64,000 bases of DNA, taken from assembly GCA_021793395.1 (NCBI GenBank), contig JAJYSU010000007.1, positions 1 through 64,000 on the forward strand. Direction: 5' to 3'. Numbering within the stretch: position 1 is the stretch's first letter; each line of letters begins with the position of its first letter. This document shows positions 1-8,454 of the stretch, in pieces. The notes below the pieces were generated by a model. It did not search any database, had not been told where the DNA came from, and saw nothing but the letters and a program-made list of their open reading frames with translations. Source of the stretch: Actinomycetes bacterium (lineage in GTDB: Bacteria; Actinomycetota; Acidimicrobiia; Acidimicrobiales; RAAP-2). A program made the position numbers and the translations under genes.

Positions 1-70
1 CTGCCCGGATTTGAACCGGGGACCTCTGCGTCCCGAACGCAGCGCGCTAACCAAACTGCGCTACAGCCCG
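1..70 (-). tRNA. tRNA-Pro (anticodon CGG), 3' end truncated by window edge
   Basis: Reverse strand reads CGGGCTGTAGCGCAGTTTGGTTAGCGCGCTGCGTTCGGGACGCAGAGGTCCCCGGTTCAAATCCGGGCAG; anticodon loop TTCGGGA; acceptor end runs off position 1. Confidence 0.9.
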
Positions 71-117
71 CAGCGAAGAATCTCGCAGCCCGTCAATCCT
101 AGTCGCGACTGACGGGG

Positions 118-960
118 TCAACCCGCGCCCGAGGACTCGTGGACCGCGGCGTCGCTCGAGGACGGGTGATGCTCCACCACGATCTCACTGATACGGCGAC
201 GCTCGACGGACTGGACGCGAAACGTCCAGTCTCCGAAGGTGTAGGTAGAGCCGGGGGCCGGAATCTCTCCGGCTAGATCCAGGATGAATCCCGCCAGAGT
301 GACGTACTCCCCCTCGGGGATGTGAAGACCCAACTCTTCTTCCACCCGATCGACGTGCGTCTGGCCGTCAACGAGCCACCGATCATCGCGGATCCGCTCA
401 ATGGCTTCGTCGTCGTTCTCATCGAACTCGTCGGCCAGGTCGCCTACCAACTGTTCGAGGATGTCGCGGATGGAGATGACGCCGGCCACGCCCCCGTGTT
501 CGTCGATCACGACGGCGAAGGTCCGGCGCCGAGCGCGCATCTCGCTGAGACTCTCTAGGAGGTCCAGCGTCTCGGGGAGTAGCAGCGGTCGGCGAATCTT
601 GCGCGCGATCTCGCCGGTGGCAGGCAGTGACACGCCGATCGCCCGCTTGACCGTGGTGCTACGAAAGAGGTCGTTGACGTAGAGCACGCCCTCCACGTCG
701 TCGAGGTCTCCTTGCACGACCGGGAAACACGAGTGGCCGGTGTCGCGCACCGCGTCGGCGATCGCCTCGGGCGTCACCGGCGCGACCAGGACGGCGACGT
801 CGACGCGCGGGGTCATGACGTCGCGCAACTCGAGTTTGCTCAGCTGGTCGACGCGGGCGTGAATCGCCTCGGCTTCGGGCGACATGGGAGCAGCGGGGCT
901 GCGCTTTTTCAGGATCCCGCGGAACCGCGAGCGGTCCGGGGGAGGCTGCGAGTCGGTCAT
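118..960 (-). CDS. CBS-domain / CorC_HlyC-like protein (hemolysin-like, no DUF21 membrane part)
   Basis: ORF 280 aa; 'LRDVMTPRVDV', tandem CBS, 'VIDEHGGVAGVISIRDILEQLVGDLADEFD' and C-terminal CorC-type domain. Confidence 0.85.
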   Translation of the reverse strand: MTDSQPPPDRSRFRGILKKRSPAAPMSPEAEAIHARVDQLSKLELRDVMTPRVDVAVLVAPVTPEAIADAVRDTGHSCFPVVQGDLDDVEGVLYVNDLFRSTTVKRAIGVSLPATGEIARKIRRPLLLPETLDLLESLSEMRARRRTFAVVIDEHGGVAGVISIRDILEQLVGDLADEFDENDDEAIERIRDDRWLVDGQTHVDRVEEELGLHIPEGEYVTLAGFILDLAGEIPAPGSTYTFGDWTFRVQSVERRRISEIVVEHHPSSSDAAVHESSGAG

Positions 961-1385
961 CGAGTCCCGGTGCCGGCCCGCACGGTGCGGGGGCGCAGCG
1001 ACTCGTCGTCGTAGTCCTCACCGCGAAGCAGCGCGCGGACGGCCGCGCGCGTGCGAAGCGGGTCCAGAGGCTTGACGAGGAAGCCCTCAGCTCCGCTGCG
1101 TCGGGCGAGGAAGACGTCGGGACGCCGGTCGAGCAGCATCAGCACGGGGACCGGCTCCAGGGCACCGTAGGACTCCTCGTGGCGAAGGTCCAGGCAGATG
1201 GCCATGCCCCCCATGGCGCCCACCTGGAAGTCGGTGATGACCAGGTCAATGTCACCCTCGCCCACCCGGGCGCGTACCTCGCGGCCACTAGCCACTTCGT
1301 CGACCGTGAGGTCGGGCCCTTCGATCATTAGTCGGATATCACGCCGAAGCGACGCGAGGTCGCTCACCACAAGAACGGTAGCCAC
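957..1385 (-). CDS. Response regulator receiver-domain protein
   Basis: 142 aa; 'VLVVSDLASLRRDIRLMI..DLVITDFQVGAMGG..GFLVKPLDP'; 4-nt overlap with downstream CBS gene. Confidence 0.8.
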   Translation of the reverse strand: MATVLVVSDLASLRRDIRLMIEGPDLTVDEVASGREVRARVGEGDIDLVITDFQVGAMGGMAICLDLRHEESYGALEPVPVLMLLDRRPDVFLARRSGAEGFLVKPLDPLRTRAAVRALLRGEDYDDESLRPRTVRAGTGTR

Positions 1386-1503
1386 GAGGCCAGCGTAGCG
1401 TAGCGTCGCGCCGTCACCAAAGGGTGGCGAACTGGGTACAAGAACTCTTGCCGGGCGTCGCGCGAGTGGGTAACCTGCGCATCAAAGCAGGAGGGGGAGC
1501 GTG

Positions 1504-1752
1504 ATGGCGATTTTTCCGTTGTCGTGGACCGAATCCGCCGCGTGCCGTGGTCGCGAGGGGGTGCTGTTCTTTCCGCCCGAGACGGGCGAGCGAAAGGAGG
1601 AACGGCTCGAGCGCGAGCAGAGTGCCAAGCGACTATGCCAGGCGTGCGTCGTGCGCCACGAATGTCTGACCTGCGCACTGGAGCGCCACGAGTCCCACGG
1701 CATCTGGGGCGGCATGAACGAAGCGGAGCGCCGGGGGCTACTGAGTTACTGA
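1504..1752 (+). CDS. WhiB-family iron-sulfur transcriptional regulator
   Basis: AACRG...LCQACVVRHECLTCAL...GIWGGMNEAERR signature. Confidence 0.93.
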   Translation: MAIFPLSWTESAACRGREGVLFFPPETGERKEERLEREQSAKRLCQACVVRHECLTCALERHESHGIWGGMNEAERRGLLSY

Positions 1753-2211
1753 GCGGGTCCATCCCAGTTGAGTGGGGCTGACGCGGCTGACGACCACCAG
1801 GAGGGCCAGCGTGACGACGTGCACGCCCGTGCACCACAGACAGATGTGGTCGATGATGAGCAGTTCCGCCGCGACGAGCCACAACACGAAGGCCATGGAC
1901 ACTCCGACTAGCGCGACGCGCGCGACGTGGACCGCGCGCACGGAAGAGCGCCAGGCCCACGGTGAGTTGATAACGACCATGACGAGGTAGTCGGCTAGTC
2001 CCAGCACCGCCACGGGCATGCCGAGGAACGACGACTGGGCCGAGGTTGTCACGGCGGCGCAATTTACCGTCCCCGACTCCGCGCAGGCGAGGAACTGCGT
2101 GCCGGCGTAGTGCGTGAAGGTGAGGTATCCCGAGATGCCCAGCCCGATGAAACTGAGCAGCCACGTGGCCACGACGGCCCAGCGCGGAACGCTCAGCGCC
2201 GGGGCGCTCAC
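1738..2211 (-). CDS. Vitamin K epoxide reductase (VKOR) family membrane protein
   Basis: 157 aa; hydrophobic segments, 'CAESGTVNCAAV..S..FLGMPVAVLGL' and 'CLWCTGVHV'. Confidence 0.9.
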   Translation of the reverse strand: MSAPALSVPRWAVVATWLLSFIGLGISGYLTFTHYAGTQFLACAESGTVNCAAVTTSAQSSFLGMPVAVLGLADYLVMVVINSPWAWRSSVRAVHVARVALVGVSMAFVLWLVAAELLIIDHICLWCTGVHVVTLALLVVVSRVSPTQLGWTRSVTQ

Positions 2212-3161
2212 TTGATGCCCATGGCCTTTTTCGCCGCCATGACGCCGGGGCTCTGGCAGACGGTGCCCGGGTGGTCCTTGGTCAACTGGCAGATAGCGGC
2301 GCTCAGGTAGTTAGCCGTGGCGACGATGGCGTCGGTGACCGGGCTCTGGGCGTTGGACAGCCCCGAGGCGATCTGACTGCGCGTGAGTCCGGTCAGGGAC
2401 GCCGGCGAGTAGCTGGCGCCCGAAACCAGGTAGCGGTTGCCTAGGGAGATGAAGGGGATCGACCCGTCGGCCGAGGACGGCATCCCCGGAATGTACGTCG
2501 ACGTGTCGTACTTCTTAAAGAGGGCGTTCTCGGCGGCCGTGGGCTTCTGCAGCGGGGTGTAGAAGTTTAGGGCCGACGAGTAGACGTTGGTGTAGGCCTC
2601 GATGCTACGGAACGCGAGGTAGGGCGACGTGTAGCGCGCCTTGAGGAAGGTGAACGTGGGGGTGCCGGGGTAGATGTCCTTCGCGCCGCTCGTGGTGTCA
2701 CCGAGTCCGTGCCAGGTGCCGAAGCGGCTGAGGGCCACGATCGTGGGCCAGCGTTCGGCCGCGCAGTAGGGGCAGTACTCGGCGCCGAGGTAGAAAACCT
2801 CAGGTACGCGAGTGCCGGTGCTCGTCGTGGCGGTGAGGGGCGGCTGACCCTTCAGCGGGATGGGTGCGGCTACCGGGGCCACGCTGGACGTGATGCCCAC
2901 GGCGTTGAACACCGACGTCGGCACCGTGGTGATCTGCCTGAGGGTCGTGGCGTCGGTGGGCTGAAAGACGTCCGAACCGCCCGAGGACGATCCGCCCGAC
3001 ACTTTGATCACGACCAGCGCGACGACGACGACCACGACGACCGCCAGGGCGATCCACGTGAAGAGGCCGGCCGGGCGACCGGTGGCACGGGCGGACGAGG
3101 GGCGCGCGGCACCGCGCGACGGGTTGGCGCCCGCCTTCTTTGAGGTGGAGGATTTGGCCAC
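2208..3161 (-). CDS. DUF929-like thiol oxidoreductase-type membrane-anchored protein
   Basis: 317 aa; N-terminal TM helix, 'EVFYLGAEYCPYCAAERWPTIVALSRFG' CxxC motif. Confidence 0.8.
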   Translation of the reverse strand: MAKSSTSKKAGANPSRGAARPSSARATGRPAGLFTWIALAVVVVVVVALVVIKVSGGSSSGGSDVFQPTDATTLRQITTVPTSVFNAVGITSSVAPVAAPIPLKGQPPLTATTSTGTRVPEVFYLGAEYCPYCAAERWPTIVALSRFGTWHGLGDTTSGAKDIYPGTPTFTFLKARYTSPYLAFRSIEAYTNVYSSALNFYTPLQKPTAAENALFKKYDTSTYIPGMPSSADGSIPFISLGNRYLVSGASYSPASLTGLTRSQIASGLSNAQSPVTDAIVATANYLSAAICQLTKDHPGTVCQSPGVMAAKKAMGIK

Positions 3162-3645
3162 GGTTCTCCTTGGGTCGCTACAAACTTACTGCCTGGATCC
3201 ACCGCTGCAGACCCATGGGCTCGTCTATTCCCGGGCCGCCTCGCCCGATGAGCCGAATGATCTCCTTCGAGAACTCGGGAGTTCGGGAGTTTGGTAGCTC
3301 GCTGCTCGCCGTCGGGGCCGGGATCTCCTCGGCCGGTGCGGCGAGGACGTGACGCGTGGCTGAGTGAGGTCGAGCCACTATCGGTGTCGTGTTCGCTTGG
3401 GGATCCGTCGGCGACAGTGGAGGCTACGTTCGGATCCGGGCCGTTGCACTCATCGGCGAGACGCCGCTGACCGACGGTGCGGATCGTGTCGACAAGGTCA
3501 GGGACCGACGCCGTCGCGCCGACCACGACCGACTACCGGCTCGTTGAGTCGTGGCACGTCGAGGAGCGAGGCTGCGACGAGCGAGTCGGCTTGGTCCCGG
3601 GTGCCCTCGCGAGTTGAGGCAACCATCCGTAGATTAGGTTGGATC

Positions 3646-4449
3646 ATGGTCGACAACCTGATTCCTCGACCGGCTAGCACGGTGGTGACGCTGCGCGACG
3701 CGTCCGGAGGCGTCGAGGTGCTGATGGTGCGGCGCAACCTGCGAAGTGAGTTCGTCGGGGGAGCCTACGTGTTCCCCGGTGGCGGCGTCGACGCGGGAGA
3801 CGCCGACCCGACGTGGGCGACGCGCGTACGGGGGCTCGACGACGCGATCGCGTCGTCACGGCTCGAGGTGACGTCAGGCGGATTGGCCTACTTCGTGGCG
3901 GGCTTGCGTGAACTGTTCGAGGAGGCGGGGCTGCTGATCGCCTGCGATCAGTTCGGCACCGCGCTCACCCTTGACGACCGAGACCGGCAGTTACGGTTGG
4001 CGGCTCGGCGCCGTGACCTTAACGCGAGATCGACGACGTTGGCGGACATCCTGGTCGACGAGGAGTTGTGGCTGGATCTCACGCGCGTGGGTTACCTCGC
4101 CCACTGGGTGACCCCGGTGGGTATGGTGCGCCGATACGACACGCGGTTCCTGGTGGCCGCGACGCCGCCGAGTCAGGTCGCCGCGCACGACGAGGGCGAG
4201 ACCGTGGACAGTCGTTGGCTGCGACCACGCGAGGCCCTCGACGCGAGTCGCCGGGGCGAGATGACCATGGTCCTGCCAACCCTGCGGACGCTGGCGTCGA
4301 TCGCTGATTTCGCGACCGTGGACGAGGCGCTGGCGTACGTGCGCGAGCAGCGCCACGTGACGCGCGTCGAACCTCGTCTCGTCGTGCGTGACGGGGTGGC
4401 GACACCGGTCACTCCCGGGGAACCCGGCTACGACGAGGCGGGCGGCTAG
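3646..4449 (+). CDS. NUDIX hydrolase
   Basis: 'VFPGGGVDAGD...GLRELFEEAGLL' Nudix-like box; ATG at 3646 preferred over ORF-track start 3364. Confidence 0.85.
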   Translation: MVDNLIPRPASTVVTLRDASGGVEVLMVRRNLRSEFVGGAYVFPGGGVDAGDADPTWATRVRGLDDAIASSRLEVTSGGLAYFVAGLRELFEEAGLLIACDQFGTALTLDDRDRQLRLAARRRDLNARSTTLADILVDEELWLDLTRVGYLAHWVTPVGMVRRYDTRFLVAATPPSQVAAHDEGETVDSRWLRPREALDASRRGEMTMVLPTLRTLASIADFATVDEALAYVREQRHVTRVEPRLVVRDGVATPVTPGEPGYDEAGG

Positions 4450-5576
4450 GCGGGCTCGACGGCTCGCGCCAGTGCGTCCAGGAGCCGTGCGGTGCAGCCG
4501 GCGGCGCCCGGCGGCGGCGCCAGGTCGTCGATCACTCGCCGCGCGAGGGTTGCGAAGACCCCGTCGTCCTCGTCGAAGGCGACGGGTCGTCCCTGGTCAC
4601 CCCCCTCACTGATGTCGGGGCGCAGGGGGATACTCGCGACCAGCGGCACACCGATCTCGTCGGCGAGCAGGCGGCCTCCGCCCTCACCGAACAACGCGTG
4701 ACGTTCACCGCAGTGACACGTCAGTGCGCTCATGTTCTCGATCACGCCGAGAACGCGAATGGAGGACTTGCGCGCGAAGTCGGCGCTGCGTGCCGCGACG
4801 CGCTGCGCGGCGTGGTGCGGCGTCGTCACCAGGAGCAGACCCATTCGCGGCAGGATCCGCGCCAGGGTCATGGCGATGTCACCCGTTCCGGGGGGCGTGT
4901 CGATGATGAGGTAGTCGATGCCCGACCAGTCCGCGTCCTCGATGAACTGGGCGACCGCCTTTTGGACCATCAATCCTCGCCAGAGGAGCGCCCGCTCCTC
5001 GTCGGCCAGTAGCCCCATGGAGAGAAGTCGGACCTCGCCGGCGCCAGCCGGCGCCACCAGGGGTTGCATCTTGGCGTCGCGCACCGCGATGTCCCCGCTG
5101 ATGCCGAGGAGTCGGCTGAGCGAGAACCCCCAGACGTCGGCGTCGAGGACCCCGACGGTGCGCCCGGTGCGCGCGAGCGCTACCGCGAGGTTCGCCGCGA
5201 CCGACGACTTTCCGACGCCCCCCTTACCGGATCCAATCATGATGACGGGTGCGCCCGAGGGGATCGTGGTCGACGGCGCCCGGTCCTGGGCCAGGGATCG
5301 CGCGCGGCGCAGGAGCGTCGCGCGCTGGTCCGGGGACATGACGGCGTAGCGTACGTCGACGCGGCGGACCCCGTCGATACCCCGGGCGGCCTCGCGGACG
5401 TCGCGTTCGATCTGGTGGCGCAGCGGGCAGCCGGCGGTGGTCAGCGCCACCGCGATCGTCGCGACGCCGTCGCGTAACGTGACGTCGCCGACCATACCGA
5501 GTTCGGTGATGGGGGCGCCTAACTCGGGGTCTCGCACTAGAGCGAGGCGTTCTCGCAGTTCCTCGACGTCACTCAC
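4446..5576 (-). CDS. Mrp/NBP35 (ApbC) family Fe-S cluster carrier ATPase with N-terminal DUF59 (MIP18-like)
   Basis: 'IGSGKGGVGKSSVAANLAVALA', 'DYLIIDTPPGTGDIAMTL', N-terminal 'ALVRDPELGAPITELGMV'. Confidence 0.93.
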   Translation of the reverse strand: MSDVEELRERLALVRDPELGAPITELGMVGDVTLRDGVATIAVALTTAGCPLRHQIERDVREAARGIDGVRRVDVRYAVMSPDQRATLLRRARSLAQDRAPSTTIPSGAPVIMIGSGKGGVGKSSVAANLAVALARTGRTVGVLDADVWGFSLSRLLGISGDIAVRDAKMQPLVAPAGAGEVRLLSMGLLADEERALLWRGLMVQKAVAQFIEDADWSGIDYLIIDTPPGTGDIAMTLARILPRMGLLLVTTPHHAAQRVAARSADFARKSSIRVLGVIENMSALTCHCGERHALFGEGGGRLLADEIGVPLVASIPLRPDISEGGDQGRPVAFDEDDGVFATLARRVIDDLAPPPGAAGCTARLLDALARAVEPA

Positions 5577-5687
5577 GTAGTGACGCTACCGGGGTGACGG
5601 CGACCCCGAGCGGCGCGGTGATCTCATCGGGGGGGTGTACAGCGCGCAAGGCGGCCGCTACACTCGGGACAACGAGAAGGAGGACAG

Positions 5688-6062
5688 ATGTCGAACGTGA
5701 CGACCACCAGCCCTCGCACTGACGAGCGCGTCGCCGATCCCATCACCCTGACGAGCGTGGCGGCCGAGAAGGTTGCGGAGTTGATTGCCGCCGAGGATGC
5801 CGCCGAGGCACTGTCACTGCGCGTCGCGGTGAAGTCGGGCGGATGCTCCGGGTTCAATTACGACATGTATTTCGACTCCGAGGTCGCCTCGGACGACATC
5901 GTGCGCACCTTTGGCGAGGTCTCCGTCGTGGTGGACGCCGAGAGCGCCGAATTGCTGACGGGGTCCACTCTCGACTTCACCGACTCGCTGCAGGGGGCGG
6001 GATTTCACATCACCAACCCCAACGCCACGCGCACCTGCGGGTGCGGCAACTCCTTTAGTTAG
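5688..6062 (+). CDS. HesB/IscA-type iron-sulfur insertion protein
   Basis: 124 aa; 'SGGCSGFNYDMYFD' and 'TCGCGNSFS'; strong SD (gaaggagga). Confidence 0.93.
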   Translation: MSNVTTTSPRTDERVADPITLTSVAAEKVAELIAAEDAAEALSLRVAVKSGGCSGFNYDMYFDSEVASDDIVRTFGEVSVVVDAESAELLTGSTLDFTDSLQGAGFHITNPNATRTCGCGNSFS

Positions 6063-6425
6063 GTGGCGACGGTCGGTCCCTACTCGCCCTGGCGGCGAGC
6101 GGGTAACTTCGTGATCCTCTCGGGCCAGTTGGGCCTGGTTGATCGAGGTCAGGGGCCCGAATTGGTCGACGGCACTGCCGGCGACCAATTGCGCCAGGCT
6201 CTGGTCAACGCGCGCGAGGTGCTGGCGGAGGCCGACGCGACGTTCGACCAGGTGGTGAAGGGGACTCTCTTTCTCACCGATATGAGCGACTTCGCGTCCT
6301 GCAACGACGTGTGGACGGAGGCGTTCGCCGTGCCGCGGCCCACCCGCTCCGCGGTCGCGGTCGCGCAACTTCCCCTCGGTGCTCGAGCCGAGGTCGAACT
6401 CTGGGCTTACGCTCCGATCGACTAA
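6063..6425 (+). CDS. RidA family protein
   Basis: 120 aa; 'GPYSPWRRAGNFVILSGQLGL..' and 'RSAVAVAQLPLGARAEVELWA'. Confidence 0.88.
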   Translation: MATVGPYSPWRRAGNFVILSGQLGLVDRGQGPELVDGTAGDQLRQALVNAREVLAEADATFDQVVKGTLFLTDMSDFASCNDVWTEAFAVPRPTRSAVAVAQLPLGARAEVELWAYAPID

Positions 6426-7129
6426 TCGTCGTCGGCGAGGGCGTAATCAGTGGACGCGCCGAACTTGTAGCCGACCGATCGGACGGTCTGAATGAGGTGG
6501 GCGTTCTCTTCACCGAGTTTGGCTCGTAGACGTCGAACGTGAACGTCGACAGTGCGCGCCCCCCCGTAGTACTCGTAGCCCCAGACGCGGCTGAGGAGCG
6601 TTTCGCGGGTGAAGACCCGATGGGGGTTGGTCGCGAGGAAGCGTAGGAGTTCGTACTCCATGTAGGTCAGGTCCATGACCCGCCCCGCGATGGTCGCCTG
6701 GTAGGTCTCGAGATTCATCGAGAGGCCGCCGTGCTCGACCCGCGCTGCCACGCTCTCGTTGCCGGCGCGGCGTAGCCGGTGGCGCAGCCGCGTGGCGAGT
6801 TCGCTGACGTCGAAGGGGCCGACGACGAAGTCGTCGAATAAGTCCTCGCGAAAGGTGAGGTCGTCGAGTTGGTAGTGGTCGAGAAGCAGGATGATTGGCA
6901 CCACCGGGTGGTCGCGATGGCGCAGTTGGCGACAGAGATTCATTGCTTCGGTGAAGGGAAATCCGGCGGCGTTGATGACCGCGCCCGCGTAACCGTCGGG
7001 GGGTTCGAGGGAGGCGACTTCGTTGAGACGGCCGCTGGTCGCCACGACCGGGGTGACCCCCGTGACCTCGAGGGCCTTGCGCACGGGACCCTCGCAGGAG
7101 GGGACGCACAGGACCGGGTCGCTGGTCAC
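6422..7129 (-). CDS. OmpR-type winged-helix response regulator, GlnR-like (atypical receiver)
   Basis: C-terminal 'MEYELLRFLATNPHRVFTRETLLSRVWGYEYYGGARTVDVHVRRLRAKLG'; GTG start at 7129 overlapping the glutamine synthetase stop. Confidence 0.8.
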   Translation of the reverse strand: MTSDPVLCVPSCEGPVRKALEVTGVTPVVATSGRLNEVASLEPPDGYAGAVINAAGFPFTEAMNLCRQLRHRDHPVVPIILLLDHYQLDDLTFREDLFDDFVVGPFDVSELATRLRHRLRRAGNESVAARVEHGGLSMNLETYQATIAGRVMDLTYMEYELLRFLATNPHRVFTRETLLSRVWGYEYYGGARTVDVHVRRLRAKLGEENAHLIQTVRSVGYKFGASTDYALADDD

Positions 7130-8424
7130 AGCAGGGGAAGATACCGTTCGAGCTCGAAGGGGGTGACCTGTCCACGGTACGCGGCCCACTCCTCGCGCTT
7201 GTTGCGCAGGAACCACTCGACCTGGTGTTCGCCGAGCGTCTCGAGCATGAGCGACGACGTGGCCATTAAATCGACGGCTTCGGCCAGCGATTGGGGCAGC
7301 GGTGCCGTCGGCGATCCCTCCGGAGGCAACTCGTAGCCGCCGTCCACGCCGCGAAGGCCGGCGGCCAGGATGACCGCGAAGGCGAGGTAGGGGTTGGCGG
7401 CGGGGTCGGGGGCGCGGTACTCGAGACGGGTGGAGTCGCCGCGTCCCGGCTTGATCGACGGCACGCGTACGAGGGCAGCCGTGTCGTAGTGGGCCCACTC
7501 GGCCCCGACGGGGGCCTCGGCGCCGGGAACGAGACGTTTGTAGGAGTTGACCCACTGGTTGGTCACCGCGGTGATCTCCGGCGCGTGGCGCACGAGCCCC
7601 GCGATGAACTGCTGGGCGACGTTGCTCAAGCCGTAGAGCCCGTCGCCGATGAAGGCATTTCGGTCGTCTCGCCAGAGGGACAGGTGCGTGTGCATGCCTG
7701 ATCCCTGCACGCCGACCAGGGGCTTGGGCATGAAACTGGCCGTCACGCCGCTCTGGCGCGCGAGCTCCTTGACGACGTGGCGTACGGTGACGACGGTGTC
7801 GGCCATGGTGAGCGCGTCGGTGTAGCGCAGGTCGATCTCGTGCTGTCCGGGCGCGTCCTCGTGCTGGGCGTGTTCGACGCCGATACCCATCTCCTCGAGC
7901 GTCAGCACCGTGCGCCGACGTAGCTGGCTCGAGACGTCGTCGCTCAGCAGGTCAAAGTAGCTGCCCTGATCCAGGGGACGCGGGACGGATCCCCTGACCG
8001 AGTCATCGAAGTAGAAGTACTCGATCTCGGGCGCGACGTAGAACGTGTAGCCCCGCTCTCGCGCGGCGTCGAGGACGCGCCGCAACTGCTGACGAGGGCA
8101 CCCCTCGAACGTGGAGCCGTCGACGTTGGTGATGTCGCACAAGACGCGAGCAACTCCGGATCCCTCGGGGTACCAGGGAAGCAGCTGGAACGTCGTCAGG
8201 TCCGGGCGCGCCAGAACGTCAGCCTCCTTGACCCGGGAGAAGCCGTCGATGGCGCTGCCGTCAAAGGTCATTCCCTGGTCCAGGGCGTCTTCGAGTTCGG
8301 CCGGTGTGACGTGGAAAGCCTTGGGCCGACCCAGCACGTCGGTGAACCAGAACTGGACGAAGCGCACGCCGCGCTCCTCGACCGTGCGCAGCACGTACTG
8401 GGCCTGACTCTGCATGGGAGACAT
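7126..8424 (-). CDS. Glutamine synthetase, type I
   Basis: 432 aa; 'FTDVLGRPKAFHVT', 'TFDGSAIDGF', 'PGQHEIDLRY', 'GSGMHTHLSLW', 'NSYKRLVPGAEAP'. Confidence 0.95.
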   Translation of the reverse strand: MSPMQSQAQYVLRTVEERGVRFVQFWFTDVLGRPKAFHVTPAELEDALDQGMTFDGSAIDGFSRVKEADVLARPDLTTFQLLPWYPEGSGVARVLCDITNVDGSTFEGCPRQQLRRVLDAARERGYTFYVAPEIEYFYFDDSVRGSVPRPLDQGSYFDLLSDDVSSQLRRRTVLTLEEMGIGVEHAQHEDAPGQHEIDLRYTDALTMADTVVTVRHVVKELARQSGVTASFMPKPLVGVQGSGMHTHLSLWRDDRNAFIGDGLYGLSNVAQQFIAGLVRHAPEITAVTNQWVNSYKRLVPGAEAPVGAEWAHYDTAALVRVPSIKPGRGDSTRLEYRAPDPAANPYLAFAVILAAGLRGVDGGYELPPEGSPTAPLPQSLAEAVDLMATSSLMLETLGEHQVEWFLRNKREEWAAYRGQVTPFELERYLPLL

Positions 8425-8454
8425 TCTCGCACCTCGCGTGGAGGGCTCGTACTC

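Noticed and set aside
6422-7555. 377-aa extended ORF of the response regulator
   Set aside because: Upstream part is antisense-like and overlaps the glutamine synthetase in another frame; GTG at 7129 fits.
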